Below are positions 56,014 to 64,000 of a DNA stretch of 64,000 nt, piece after piece. The notes beneath the pieces are model-generated. The model saw only the letters and a list, made by a program, of their open reading frames with translations. It searched no databases and was not told the DNA's origin. The translations under genes and the position numbers were made by a program. Source of the stretch: Copromyces sp. CBS 386.78 (Eukaryota > Ascomycota > Sordariomycetes > Sordariales > Sordariaceae); the NCBI GenBank assembly GCA_030685235.1, contig MU839193.1:62001-126000 (forward strand). The letters run 5' to 3'. Within the stretch, counting starts at the first letter, position 1, and each line of letters opens with the position of its first letter.

Positions 56014-59000
56014 ATGGGGGACGATCCCGAGTACGCCGCTCCTGCAAGCAAGAGCGGCTTCGAGATTGCGATACTCTGCGCACTACCCAAGGAACGAGAA
56101 GCCGTTTTGTTACTCCTCGACGATCTATGGGATGGAAAGGGCAGTAACCGGCACCGGTATGCCAGGGCCAAAGGGGACCACAACATCTACACGCATGGGC
56201 GGATCGGGAGGTTCCATGTGGTTATCGTCCTTCTTATCACCATGGGCAAAGTCCCGGCTGCCGGTGCAGCTGCCGCCATCCGACTCGGTTACCCCAATAT
56301 TTCCCTAGCCCTGATCGTCGGCATTTGCGCCGGGGTGCCGTTCCCCAAGAAGAGGCAGGAAATCATCCTCGGCGACGTTGTTATCAGCAACATTCTAATT
56401 CACCGCGACTTTGGAAGACAATACTCCAATGACTTTAAGGCCAAGAATGAAGCCGAGGATGTATATGGCCGACCGAACCAGGATATTCGAGGCTTACTTA
56501 AGTCGCTAGAAGGCCATAATTGTCGTGAGGTTGCAGAACAAGCTGCAGAGTACCTACGGCAGCTTCAGAAGAAAAATGATACAGACCCAAAGCGGGAAAC
56601 CGGCAAATACAAATACCCTGGAGTAAACAAGGACAAACTCTTTGGCGATGCCTACGAACATAAACATCACAACCCTACCTTGGATTGCGGCTGTTGCACA
56701 CAAGGTTCTATCTGCGAGGGGTCCCGGGAAATTGAGTGTGATGAACTCGGCTGCGACGACAATTGGTTGGTTCCGAGGCAAAGACTTACTCGACATCGTG
56801 CCCAAGGATTGTTCCCGCTTCCTCAGATACACATTGGCCGTATGGGGTCCGGAGACAGTGTCATACGCTCTGCCCAGCACCGCAATGCTCTCGCTGTGGA
56901 AGGAGTCATCGGCATAGAGATGGAGGGTGCGGGAGCTTGGGACGAACTGCCTTCTATTGTAATCAAAGGGGTATGTGACTATGCTGACAGCCACAAAAGT
57001 AAAATGTGGCAGGACTATGCGGCGGCTACTGCTGCATCAGTTGCGAAGGCTGTTTTGGATGAGTACCCAGGGAGTGGAAGGGTTTCTGGGGACGCACATG
57101 GTCCGCAAGAAGCTATGAACCCGCTTGGTGATTCTGCAAGGCACCAGGAGATGCAGCAAATGCCAGAGAAGGATCAGCAATACTTAAAGGACTTGCGCAC
57201 TACCAATCCTCGCCACGATAAAACCCACATCGAACAGACCAAAGGCGGTCACTATAGAGTCAAATTCTCTCTTCAGGGTATGCCGACGTCAAACAAATTC
57301 GTGCCTCGACCCTCTGATATTACTGATATTGAGAAATCTCTTCTTCCTTACCACCGGAAAACACAAGGGTGCAATGTCTTTGTTCTTCACGGACTCGGCG
57401 GAATTGGGAAAACTCAACTAGCTGTCAACTTTGCACGGCACTACCAAGCTGCCTTCAGCGCCATCTTTTGGTTGGACGGCACATCAGAAGACAGCCTTAA
57501 ACAAAGCTTTGCTATTTGTGCAAAGAGGATACCCCAAGGCCAGATTCCTGAGAATATCAGAAGTCCAAAAACAGGCGATAAAGTCGATCTCAACGATATT
57601 GTGGAGCACGTACAAGAGTGGCTCGCAAAAGATGACAATGTCGATTGGCTTTTGATCTTCGATAACGTCGATCTGGATCATACGCAAGGAGAAATACCGG
57701 GCGCTTATGACATCCGAAAGTACTATCTTCGGAGTGACCACGGCGCAGTCTTGATTACATCCCGGTTGTCCAAGCTAGCACAGCTTGGCGAATCCAAGCG
57801 CATTAAACGTGCTGACCTAGACTTGAGTAAGAAAATATTCGAGAAGTGGTACAGGAAGGAACTAAGTGAGTACCCCAGGTTGCTACGAGACCCAACCCTA
57901 AAGCTGATGCTAACGCGCTAATTCAGTGATGGATGATGATGCACAAAAATTGCTACGTTTATTAGAAGGTCTGCCACTTGCGCTCGCGCAAGCCGCTGCA
58001 TATATGGAAGAATTAAACCTAGATGTCGCTTCGTATATTCGCCTATATGAGCAGCAGTGGGGTAAGCTCTTCCAGAATACGGACTCCAGCCTGCTAGACT
58101 ACGGTAATCGCAGCGTGTCTACGACGTGGACGATATCATTCAACGCAATCGAGACGAGGGACAAGAACGCTGGGAATCTGCTCCGGCTTTGGGCTTTTCT
58201 CGACAATAGAGAGATGTGGCACAGTCTACTGCAAGTGGCCAGAAATGACCAGGAGCAATGGCTATGGCCCAAATGGCTCCGCGATATAGCATGCAACGAC
58301 GTTGAGTTTCTCAATATAGCGACACTGCTGCTCCGCTACTCTATGATCGAGGCCCGAGAGTCCGAGCAAAGCAACTATACTATGCATCCGGTTGTGCATA
58401 GATGGATATCGCATATACAAGATGACGCTGGGAAGAAAGTGTTTCTACGGCTAGCGGTAATGTTAATAGGATTTTCGGTGCCTGACGATACGACTAAGAA
58501 TTATTAGGTACTTCAGCAACGGCTTCTCCCTCATGCGGAGAGGTGCTCATGGTGGATGGGAGAATTAAAAGAAGGAAAGTGGAATATTGAAGACATTACC
58601 ATCGGTCATGCAACACATCGCTTGGGCGACCTCTACTTGGATCAGGGCCGGCTAAAAGAGGCTGAAACGATGTATCAGCGAGCGCTAGAAGGCAAAGAGA
58701 AGGCGCTCAGACCGGATCATACGTGGACTCTCAATACAATTAACAACTTGGGCAACCTCTACTTGTATCAGGGCCGGCTAAAAGAAGCTGAAACGATGTA
58801 TCAGCGAGCGCTAGAAGGCTACGAGAAGGCGATCGGACCGGATCATACGTGGACTCTCAATACAGTTAATAACTTGGGCCTTCTCTACTCGAATCAGGGC
58901 CGGCTAAAAGAGGCTGAAACGATGTATCAGCAAGCGCTAAAAGGCTGCGAGAAGGCGCTCGGACCGGATCATACGTGGACTCTCAATACAATTAACAATT

Positions 59001-59395
59001 TGGGCAGTCTCTACTTAAATCAGGGCCGGCTAGAAGAGGCTGAAACGATGTATCAGCAAGCGCTAAAAGGCTGCGAGAAGGCGCTCGGACCAGATCATAC
59101 GTCGACTCTTGATACAGTTAACAACTTGGGCGACCTCTATAAGATTCAAGGCCGGCTAAAGGAGGCTGAAACGATGTATCAGCGAGCGCTGTCTGGTTAT
59201 TCAGCAGCCTTAGGCTCGTCCCACCCAAAAGCTCTCCTTGTCATAAAGAAGATAGCATCTCTACAACCTGCACAAGGTAGCCTCTCCCTGCAAGGACTGA
59301 TAGTCAAGTTTGCTAACATTTACAACCAGGTTCATCATTATTGGGTGTGCGGTGACTACTTTGGCGTTATTTCTGTGGTATGTCTGGAGGAATAA
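56014..59395 (+). CDS. NOD-like receptor PNP-NB-ARC-TPR with one in-frame stop
   Basis: The gene has exons 56014-57865 and 57927-59395 (61-nt intron) and 1107 codons. A nucleoside-phosphorylase domain starts at residue 15 (FEIAILCALPKEREA). It has TMGKVPAAGAAAAIR, ALIVGICAGVPF, a Cys-rich segment CGCCTQGSICEG near 225, and GIEMEGAGAWDE near 298. The NB-ARC P-loop GLGGIGKT is at 460-467, with a Walker B-like WLLIFDNVD near 545. GLPLALAQAAAYMEEL follows the intron. Five 42-residue TPRs lie at about 846-1040. Codon 811 (58505-58507) is TAG where the family suggests Trp; the frame reads on as VLQQRLLPHAERC into the TPRs. Such proteins control fungal self/non-self reactions. The allele makes a truncated, TPR-less protein unless the stop is read through. 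Confidence 0.9.
58610..59190 (+). repeat. Five near-identical 126-bp TPR units
   Basis: The 42-codon unit HTWTLNTxNNLG, x, LY, two variable residues, QGRLKEAETMYQ, then ALxG, x, EKA repeats in tandem; the first unit lacks the opening HTWTLNT. Copies are nearly identical in DNA. They vary at only a few positions: after NNLG (D/N/L/S/D), two sites after LY (LD, LY, SN, LN, KI), and one site before EKA (K/Y/C/C). Confidence 0.92.
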
Positions 59396-59589
59396 GACGA
59401 GGGATAATGCGGAGAAGGTCAGGAAGGCTGATGGGGGAGAGGGGGCTGAGGTGGGTGAGATTGGGGTGAAAGAGGCGTGGAGTGGATTGACGGATTGGGA
59501 GAATAAGAAGTTTCGATGTCTACTAGGCTGGGACGATGGAGGCTATCAGGCTAGGAGAGTGATGGTGTTTTTTGAATTTTTGCCCGTGT

Positions 59590-61338
59590 CTATCTGGGGC
59601 CCGAGTTCTTGTTATTCCGCTGTTCGTCCCCGGGTGTATCCTCTTCCAGTTCCGTGGCTCTCAACATCGGTACCCCTTCCTCACCCTCGTCACTCAGTCC
59701 CCTTTCACTTCGACTTCCGATTGCACCATCATCGTCCTGCCCACCCCCTGCCCCTTCCTTCTTCACATCCGTCTCCTTCCCCAAGACAGCCCACAGCGCA
59801 CTCCCAACAATCAACCCACACCCAACCACGCTCCACCCACTCATCGTCCGCCCAAATACCCACCTATCAAACCCCGCCGCGAACAACATCTGGGTATAAA
59901 CCATTGCCGTAGCTCGATTCGATTTCGTCGCTCCCCTCGTCATCGTCCCCCGTCGTCCCCTTCTCCCTTCACTCTGCTCTTCAATCCGCCCCTTTCCAGG
60001 TCCAGCACCCAACCCACTCGTCAAAAGAAACTGCATAACAAACCCCGCAACCCCCAGTCCCACAAGCAACGCCCATTGATACCACCCCCTCGGTAAGCCC
60101 CATCGAATAGCCGGTACCAAATCCGTAGCTTGCTGCCCGATGTCCAAAAGGGGACAGAGCAGCAAGGCGGAGAGAGAGACGAGGGTGCACCAGAGGCTGA
60201 AGTAGTTGACGGAGATTAAAGGATGGGTGGAAGGGCCGAGGGCGCGGATGGTGGTGTAGGCTGCGGAAGCACCGAGGACTGAGAGGAGAGCCATCAAAAT
60301 TCCAATGAGGCGTTCGGTGGGGGAGACATCGGGGATGCCGGAGGCGGGGTCCTGTGAGTGGGATGGGGTGGATGAGGCGGGGGAAGTGAGGTTTGCCGCG
60401 ATGGATGTGAAGTTACTGGAACCGGAACTGGGATCAAAGGATGGCGAGACAGTTGGTGTACTAACGTCGGAGGAGGCAAAGAACGACACCGGCCTCGCAA
60501 TCAACACCACCCCCGCCAGCGCCACGAAGCTCGCAATCTGCTCCTTCCTAGTGAACGGATCCCGCAGCAACAAATGCGACAAATACCCCGACAGACTCGG
60601 CGCCAAAAACGTAATCACCGTCGCTTCCGCCAGCGGCAAGTAAAGCATGGAATACCACAGCGGGAAAATGCCAAAGAAACCCGTGACGCCCCGCAACACC
60701 AACAGCCATCGCACCTCTGGCCGGCCCCAGGGCGCGGAGGGCACGTTGGTGTAGTGCATGTAGAGCAGAGAGAGGACGGAGGTGAGGAACATGCGGGCGA
60801 AGAGGATTTGGAAGGGGTGCATTCCTGCTTTCGCTTCGTTTTCCCCTTCGCCGGAAAGTTCGAGGAGACGAGCGGAGAGGTTCATTAACGCGCCGAAGAG
60901 CTGGGCGATGGCTACTTGGAAGAGGGGCCGGTTGCGGCGGAGGAATGCCCCCAGGCGGGATTTGATATTGGCGGGAAAAGGAGGAGGGTAGGTGTCGTTG
61001 GGGCCATGTTGGATCGACCTTGAGGGTGAGGGAGAGCGAGAGAGGGTCCGACGGATGTGTTGAAATGAGGGAGAGAGGAGTTCGTGCTCGGAGAAGGGGG
61101 AGGTGGTTAGGGAGCGGAGGGCGGAGGGCTGCAGAGCTGAAAGGTCGGGGATGTGGAGTTTGTCGTCGCCTTTGTTGGTTCTGCTGGCGAGTGGTGGGTT
61201 GGACGAGGTGGATGAAGAAGAGGACGGGGATGAGGAGGAGGTGGTGGGGAGGTTGATCATGGTGTAGGAGGAGTCTTCGCCATCATAGGGGTTGAAGCGG
61301 CCCCTTTTGGAATCGAGTGGTTCATCGTAGTGGGACAT
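59590..61338 (-). CDS. DMT-superfamily (EamA / SLC35G-like) membrane transporter
   Basis: This is a single-exon frame of 582 residues from the ATG at 61338, chosen over a longer frame because the extension is unlike the family. About 140 Ser/Pro-rich cytosolic residues precede ten predicted membrane helices arranged in two EamA repeats. The first has QVAIAQLFGALMNLSARLLE, HPFQILFARMFLTSVLSLLY, LVLRGVTGFFGIFPLWYSML and PLAEATVITFLAPSLSGYLS. The second has LIGILMALLSVLGASAAYTT and MVYTQMLFAAGFDRWVFG. The conserved REATVI-type signature of the family appears as AEATVITFLAPS. A Ser-rich loop splits the repeats. The tail is acidic. The substrate is unknown. It converges on the NLR gene, 194 bp apart. 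Confidence 0.9.
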   Translation of the reverse strand: MSHYDEPLDSKRGRFNPYDGEDSSYTMINLPTTSSSSPSSSSSTSSNPPLASRTNKGDDKLHIPDLSALQPSALRSLTTSPFSEHELLSPSFQHIRRTLSRSPSPSRSIQHGPNDTYPPPFPANIKSRLGAFLRRNRPLFQVAIAQLFGALMNLSARLLELSGEGENEAKAGMHPFQILFARMFLTSVLSLLYMHYTNVPSAPWGRPEVRWLLVLRGVTGFFGIFPLWYSMLYLPLAEATVITFLAPSLSGYLSHLLLRDPFTRKEQIASFVALAGVVLIARPVSFFASSDVSTPTVSPSFDPSSGSSNFTSIAANLTSPASSTPSHSQDPASGIPDVSPTERLIGILMALLSVLGASAAYTTIRALGPSTHPLISVNYFSLWCTLVSLSALLLCPLLDIGQQATDLVPAIRWGLPRGWYQWALLVGLGVAGFVMQFLLTSGLGAGPGKGRIEEQSEGRRGRRGTMTRGATKSNRATAMVYTQMLFAAGFDRWVFGRTMSGWSVVGCGLIVGSALWAVLGKETDVKKEGAGGGQDDDGAIGSRSERGLSDEGEEGVPMLRATELEEDTPGDEQRNNKNSGPR

Positions 61339-62580
61339 GTTGATTTTAGGCCATGGGTACCTATTTTGCGATCTTGATGCTGGCTGTGCTTGTGGTGATA
61401 GAATCCGTGAGGCGTGGAGTGAGCAATGAAGCAAGGCCTGGCGAGAAACAATCGCTAGACGGTGATAAATGAGGTGGGTTTATGATGATGCTATACAAAC
61501 AAAGATAAACGATCTGGTCTATCCCATCAATAACGGACAATATTGAGAAATGAAAACCCAAGAGGGATTGATTGATTGATTGATGCGAGGTTGAAAGACG
61601 GAAATGAAGATTCTGCAGTCGGCCAAGACGATAGGATCGGGTCACCTGCGGATTTAACAACTGGGGTCATTCCCGATCCTGTGAATGGTGTAGGTATGCC
61701 ATCATTGACGTTAACATATGAGGGGAAAGGGCGTTAAACCTGTTCGGATGTGGTGTGTGTGATGTGATAGGGCGGTTTGAGGTTGTATCGGCATCATGTT
61801 TCCCGACCCTCACGGATTGGTGGTGGGTGAGTCGCGTGGTCGGCTGGCACTACCCGACCACTACTGACAAGGTCGCTGAACTAACATGGTGATAGAGCGG
61901 CTCGAAATTGTCGAAGACGTCTCGATATTATTTACCTGTCGTCTTCCCGTTGTCCAAATATGTCGATACGTGGATGATGTCCAGTCAAACTCGTCATTTG
62001 GACGAGGGAAAAGCGAAGGGGGACTTGGGGCCCTGTGGAAAGGTACTTTGATTGAGAAGGGGGACGGGGATAAGACATATTAACAGCGGGCCGCCTATTT
62101 GGCACGCAAAACAGTTAGCGAGTGTTAGTGTAAGCTACTAGTCTAGCCCCGGTTTTTTTATGCCTGACTGGGCTTGCCGCCCGCCAAGCACAAAACTAAT
62201 ACGAGCATGATCCGCTTCTCCTTCAAAAATGGCGTTGGCTCTACATCTCGGTACGAGCCCCAATTGACGATATCTTGTATGACAAGCTACCACCGCAATC
62301 AGGTATGACCTCCTCCGGGGACAATATACGTGAAAGGATGAAGGATAAATGGCTACTGGACGGTAAGTCGAAGGGCTAGAATATAAGGTAAACGAGTTAG
62401 TCCCGGATACCAAAAGCACCTTATCTTTAGGTAAATAGTTGAGCTAAGTGCTGTCGGGTTTCTTACCGGGTTCCCGCATCTCAACAGTTTTTCCTTTGCG
62501 CCCTGTTTGCATCGTCATGTCAGCAAAAGTTTGCCCGTAGAGCTAACGTAGCTACCTCTAGGGTAACGACGATAGGTGGT
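61339..62580. other. Intergenic region
   Basis: This stretch carries the DMT gene promoter and unassigned sequence. A GATTGATTGATTGATTGA microsatellite lies near 61566-61583. No gene is supported. Confidence 0.45.
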
Positions 62581-63537
62581 TCATGTGCATCCATCATGGG
62601 GGACCTCCAAACCCACCTCATGAAGAAAAGATGCATCCGCATATCCTTGCTCAACCGATGTGCTGTACGTGACAACCATGTGGAACAACAATCTCCGAAA
62701 GTCCGATACTCGTACCGCGCCCTCACTTTTTTGGGACTCGCCAGACTCGCACCCCCTAAGGGGGCGTGGCACGGGTACATGATAACCGAAAAACTCGTCG
62801 AGTGTTTTCAGTCTCTGTGCTAGAAGGGATGGGTAATCGGGTTCGGATTCTGGAGGAAGTTCATCGTCTGTGTCTGCTTCGTGATCATCAGTGGCTAGAG
62901 GTGGCTGTCGACCTTCAAGGGCTAACCATTCTTGGGAGGGTGGCTGTTCTTGTGATGGCTGTTCTTGTGATGATGGCTGTTCTTGTGATGATGGCTGTTC
63001 TTGGGAGGATGGCTGTTCTTGGGAGGGTTCTTGCTGTATGAGGGCTGTTACCTGCCCGGGTGCTGGCTGCTCTTCGGTGTCCGTGGGTAGTTGAGCCGCT
63101 TGTTCTCCGTTCAAGGGTGATGATCCCCTTTCGGAGAACGGCAGTTCTTCGAACGCTGCACAATTTTCGGAGGCCATTTGATCTTGAACAGCCGATAAGC
63201 CTCCCAAATCTGGCCCCTCTTCTATGCTTGTTTCATTTCTGGAGCCTAACTGAATTTGAGATGATGGGCGCTCTTCGGAGTTTGCTGGGTGTTCGATCAG
63301 CTGCTCTGGGGATGTCGGTTGTTGGATTGGCGTCCGTTGATTCTGACCAGTTGGTTGTTCACCGGCTTGGTTCATTGCTTGCGAGCCATGCTGTTCCTCT
63401 GGAGTCTGTTCTCCTTGAGATTGATCTTGTCGTTGAATGACCTCCGGCTCCGTGGCTGCATGCGAAATAATGGGGGTCTGTAATTCTCTCCGACGAGTCG
63501 ATGGATTGCTCCTAGCCACTCGCCTTTTAGGGACCAC
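62581..63537 (-). CDS. Hypothetical Gln/Glu-rich protein
   Basis: I do not recognise this product. The 318-codon frame opens with GTG rather than ATG and stays open upstream to about 63690 without an ATG, so a 5' exon or a remnant of a longer gene is likely. The protein is hydrophilic and rich in Gln, Glu, Pro and Ser. A run of SSQEQP-type repeats lies at about 170-200, and the acidic stretch DDHEADTDDELPPESEPDYP at about 216-236. The C-terminus is more ordered (LLAQRLKTLDEFFGYHV, then FRRLLFHMVVTYSTSVEQG). The length of the open frame supports coding, but composition alone could allow it. Confidence 0.42.
   Translation of the reverse strand: MVPKRRVARSNPSTRRRELQTPIISHAATEPEVIQRQDQSQGEQTPEEQHGSQAMNQAGEQPTGQNQRTPIQQPTSPEQLIEHPANSEERPSSQIQLGSRNETSIEEGPDLGGLSAVQDQMASENCAAFEELPFSERGSSPLNGEQAAQLPTDTEEQPAPGQVTALIQQEPSQEQPSSQEQPSSQEQPSSQEQPSQEQPPSQEWLALEGRQPPLATDDHEADTDDELPPESEPDYPSLLAQRLKTLDEFFGYHVPVPRPLRGCESGESQKSEGAVRVSDFRRLLFHMVVTYSTSVEQGYADASFLHEVGLEVPHDGCT
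62941..63027 (-). repeat. Short tandem repeat coding for SSQEQP
   Basis: Five units of 15-18 bp built on TGGCTGTTCTTG with GTGATGA or GGAGGA spacers. On the minus strand they keep the reading frame and encode Gln/Glu/Pro/Ser repeats. Confidence 0.75.
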
Positions 63538-63690
63538 TATCCGTCCTGAGACGACCCGGCACCGAATTACTATGTAGACAACTTCTCGACGTGGCTGAGA
63601 ATCGTTTGCAGCAGTTAGCCTTGGGAACTCATGCAGGGAAGTGCGAGAATGAAAACATGAATATCTTTGAAATAAGCCACGTATCCGATC

Positions 63691-64000
63691 GCTTTCGGTC
63701 TATCTAGTACGGCTTGATAGCTTGAAGCCATCACTGTTTCGGGACTCCTTCCCCGATTTTATTCACGCATAGGAATAAACGCTGCCTACGCCGCGTGGAT
63801 GCTCAGGTCTAGATGCGGGAAAATGACAGATATTATCAGCAGCTCGAACCCAGAATAACAAAAGCACAAGTCAGACCTCGCGGATTTGCGCATCACCCCA
63901 TTATTCCGGGCTCGCGTTCGAGAAGCGAACCATGCGTCCTGCGTCGCTAACCCAGAACCAACCAACTCACATGACTTGTTTGCTGCGAGTCAAACGGGCC
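63691..64000. other. Right edge of window, nothing recognised
   Basis: I found no gene, RNA or repeat in this stretch. It may contain the missing 5' part of the gene whose frame ends at 62581. Confidence 0.4.

Noticed and set aside
58497..58525. Tiny intron removing the NLR stop codon
   Set aside because: The nearby GT and AG are only about 9 bp apart, far too short for a fungal intron, and the frame is continuous on both sides of the stop.
59310..59912. 200-codon frame running from the NLR tail into the DMT transporter gene
   Set aside because: Most of it is antisense to the conserved transporter. Only the first part, with a membrane-like segment, was kept as a finding.
62720..62790. GC hairpin CGCACCCCCTAAGGGGGCG resembling the MITE hairpin at 55139
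   Set aside because: Similarity is limited to a C-run/G-run stem and a GTACAT nearby. It lies inside an open frame and has no matching inverted end.
1..64000. CRISPR array, bacterial operon, rRNA or tRNA genes
   Set aside because: The window is eukaryotic. No direct-repeat/spacer array was seen, and no tRNA B-box with matching stems or 5S/18S/28S motif was found by eye.

Overview
The window is fungal nuclear DNA. It most likely comes from a filamentous ascomycete of the Sordariales (Neurospora-like). The evidence is short introns with GT...CTAAC/CTGAC...AG signals, typical Sordariomycete versions of conserved genes (Vph1, Kish, TAF13, Dsc2-like, ING/PHD, Uds1), and one AT-rich block whose repeat copies differ only by C/T and G/A transitions, the mark of repeat-induced point mutation (RIP).

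Layout: 1-8340 is a nest of transposons. A minus-strand Ty1/Copia LTR element (226-8334, 5-bp duplication CATTT) holds a second, plus-strand, gag-only LTR element (5353-7917, duplication GCCCG). That in turn holds a 413-bp MITE (6699-7111, duplication TATTTTAA). Both LTR elements are heavily RIP-mutated; the MITE ends are not. From 8340 to 18330 the DNA is normal in composition but has no convincing gene, only an isolated 36-bp inverted repeat. From 18333 to 46905 lie conserved housekeeping genes: kish (-), TAF13 (+), a Poa1-like macro-domain protein (-), V-ATPase subunit a (-), an F-box/LRR-like protein (-), an ING/PHD chromatin protein (-), a cis-prenyltransferase (-), a Dsc2-like rhomboid pseudoprotease (+) and a Uds1 coiled-coil protein (+).

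From 46900 to 64000 the region is more accessory. It has a small family of cysteine-rich genes (two intact, one doubtful relic) with duplicated upstream DNA, an MFS transporter, a TA-flanked MITE with hairpins in its terminal repeats, a PNP-NB-ARC-TPR NOD-like receptor broken by one in-frame TAG, a DMT/EamA transporter, and a Gln/Glu-rich hypothetical ORF.

The housekeeping genes share no single pathway. Vph1, Kish, Dsc2 and the cis-prenyltransferase all serve the endomembrane system (vacuole acidification, secretory traffic, Golgi/endosome protein quality control, dolichol synthesis). TAF13 and the ING protein act in transcription and chromatin. The most notable items are the three-level transposon nest, the NLR allele with its stop codon and near-identical TPR units that vary at a few fixed positions, and the paralogous Cys-rich family. 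All exon boundaries were derived by eye from splice signals and protein family continuity.
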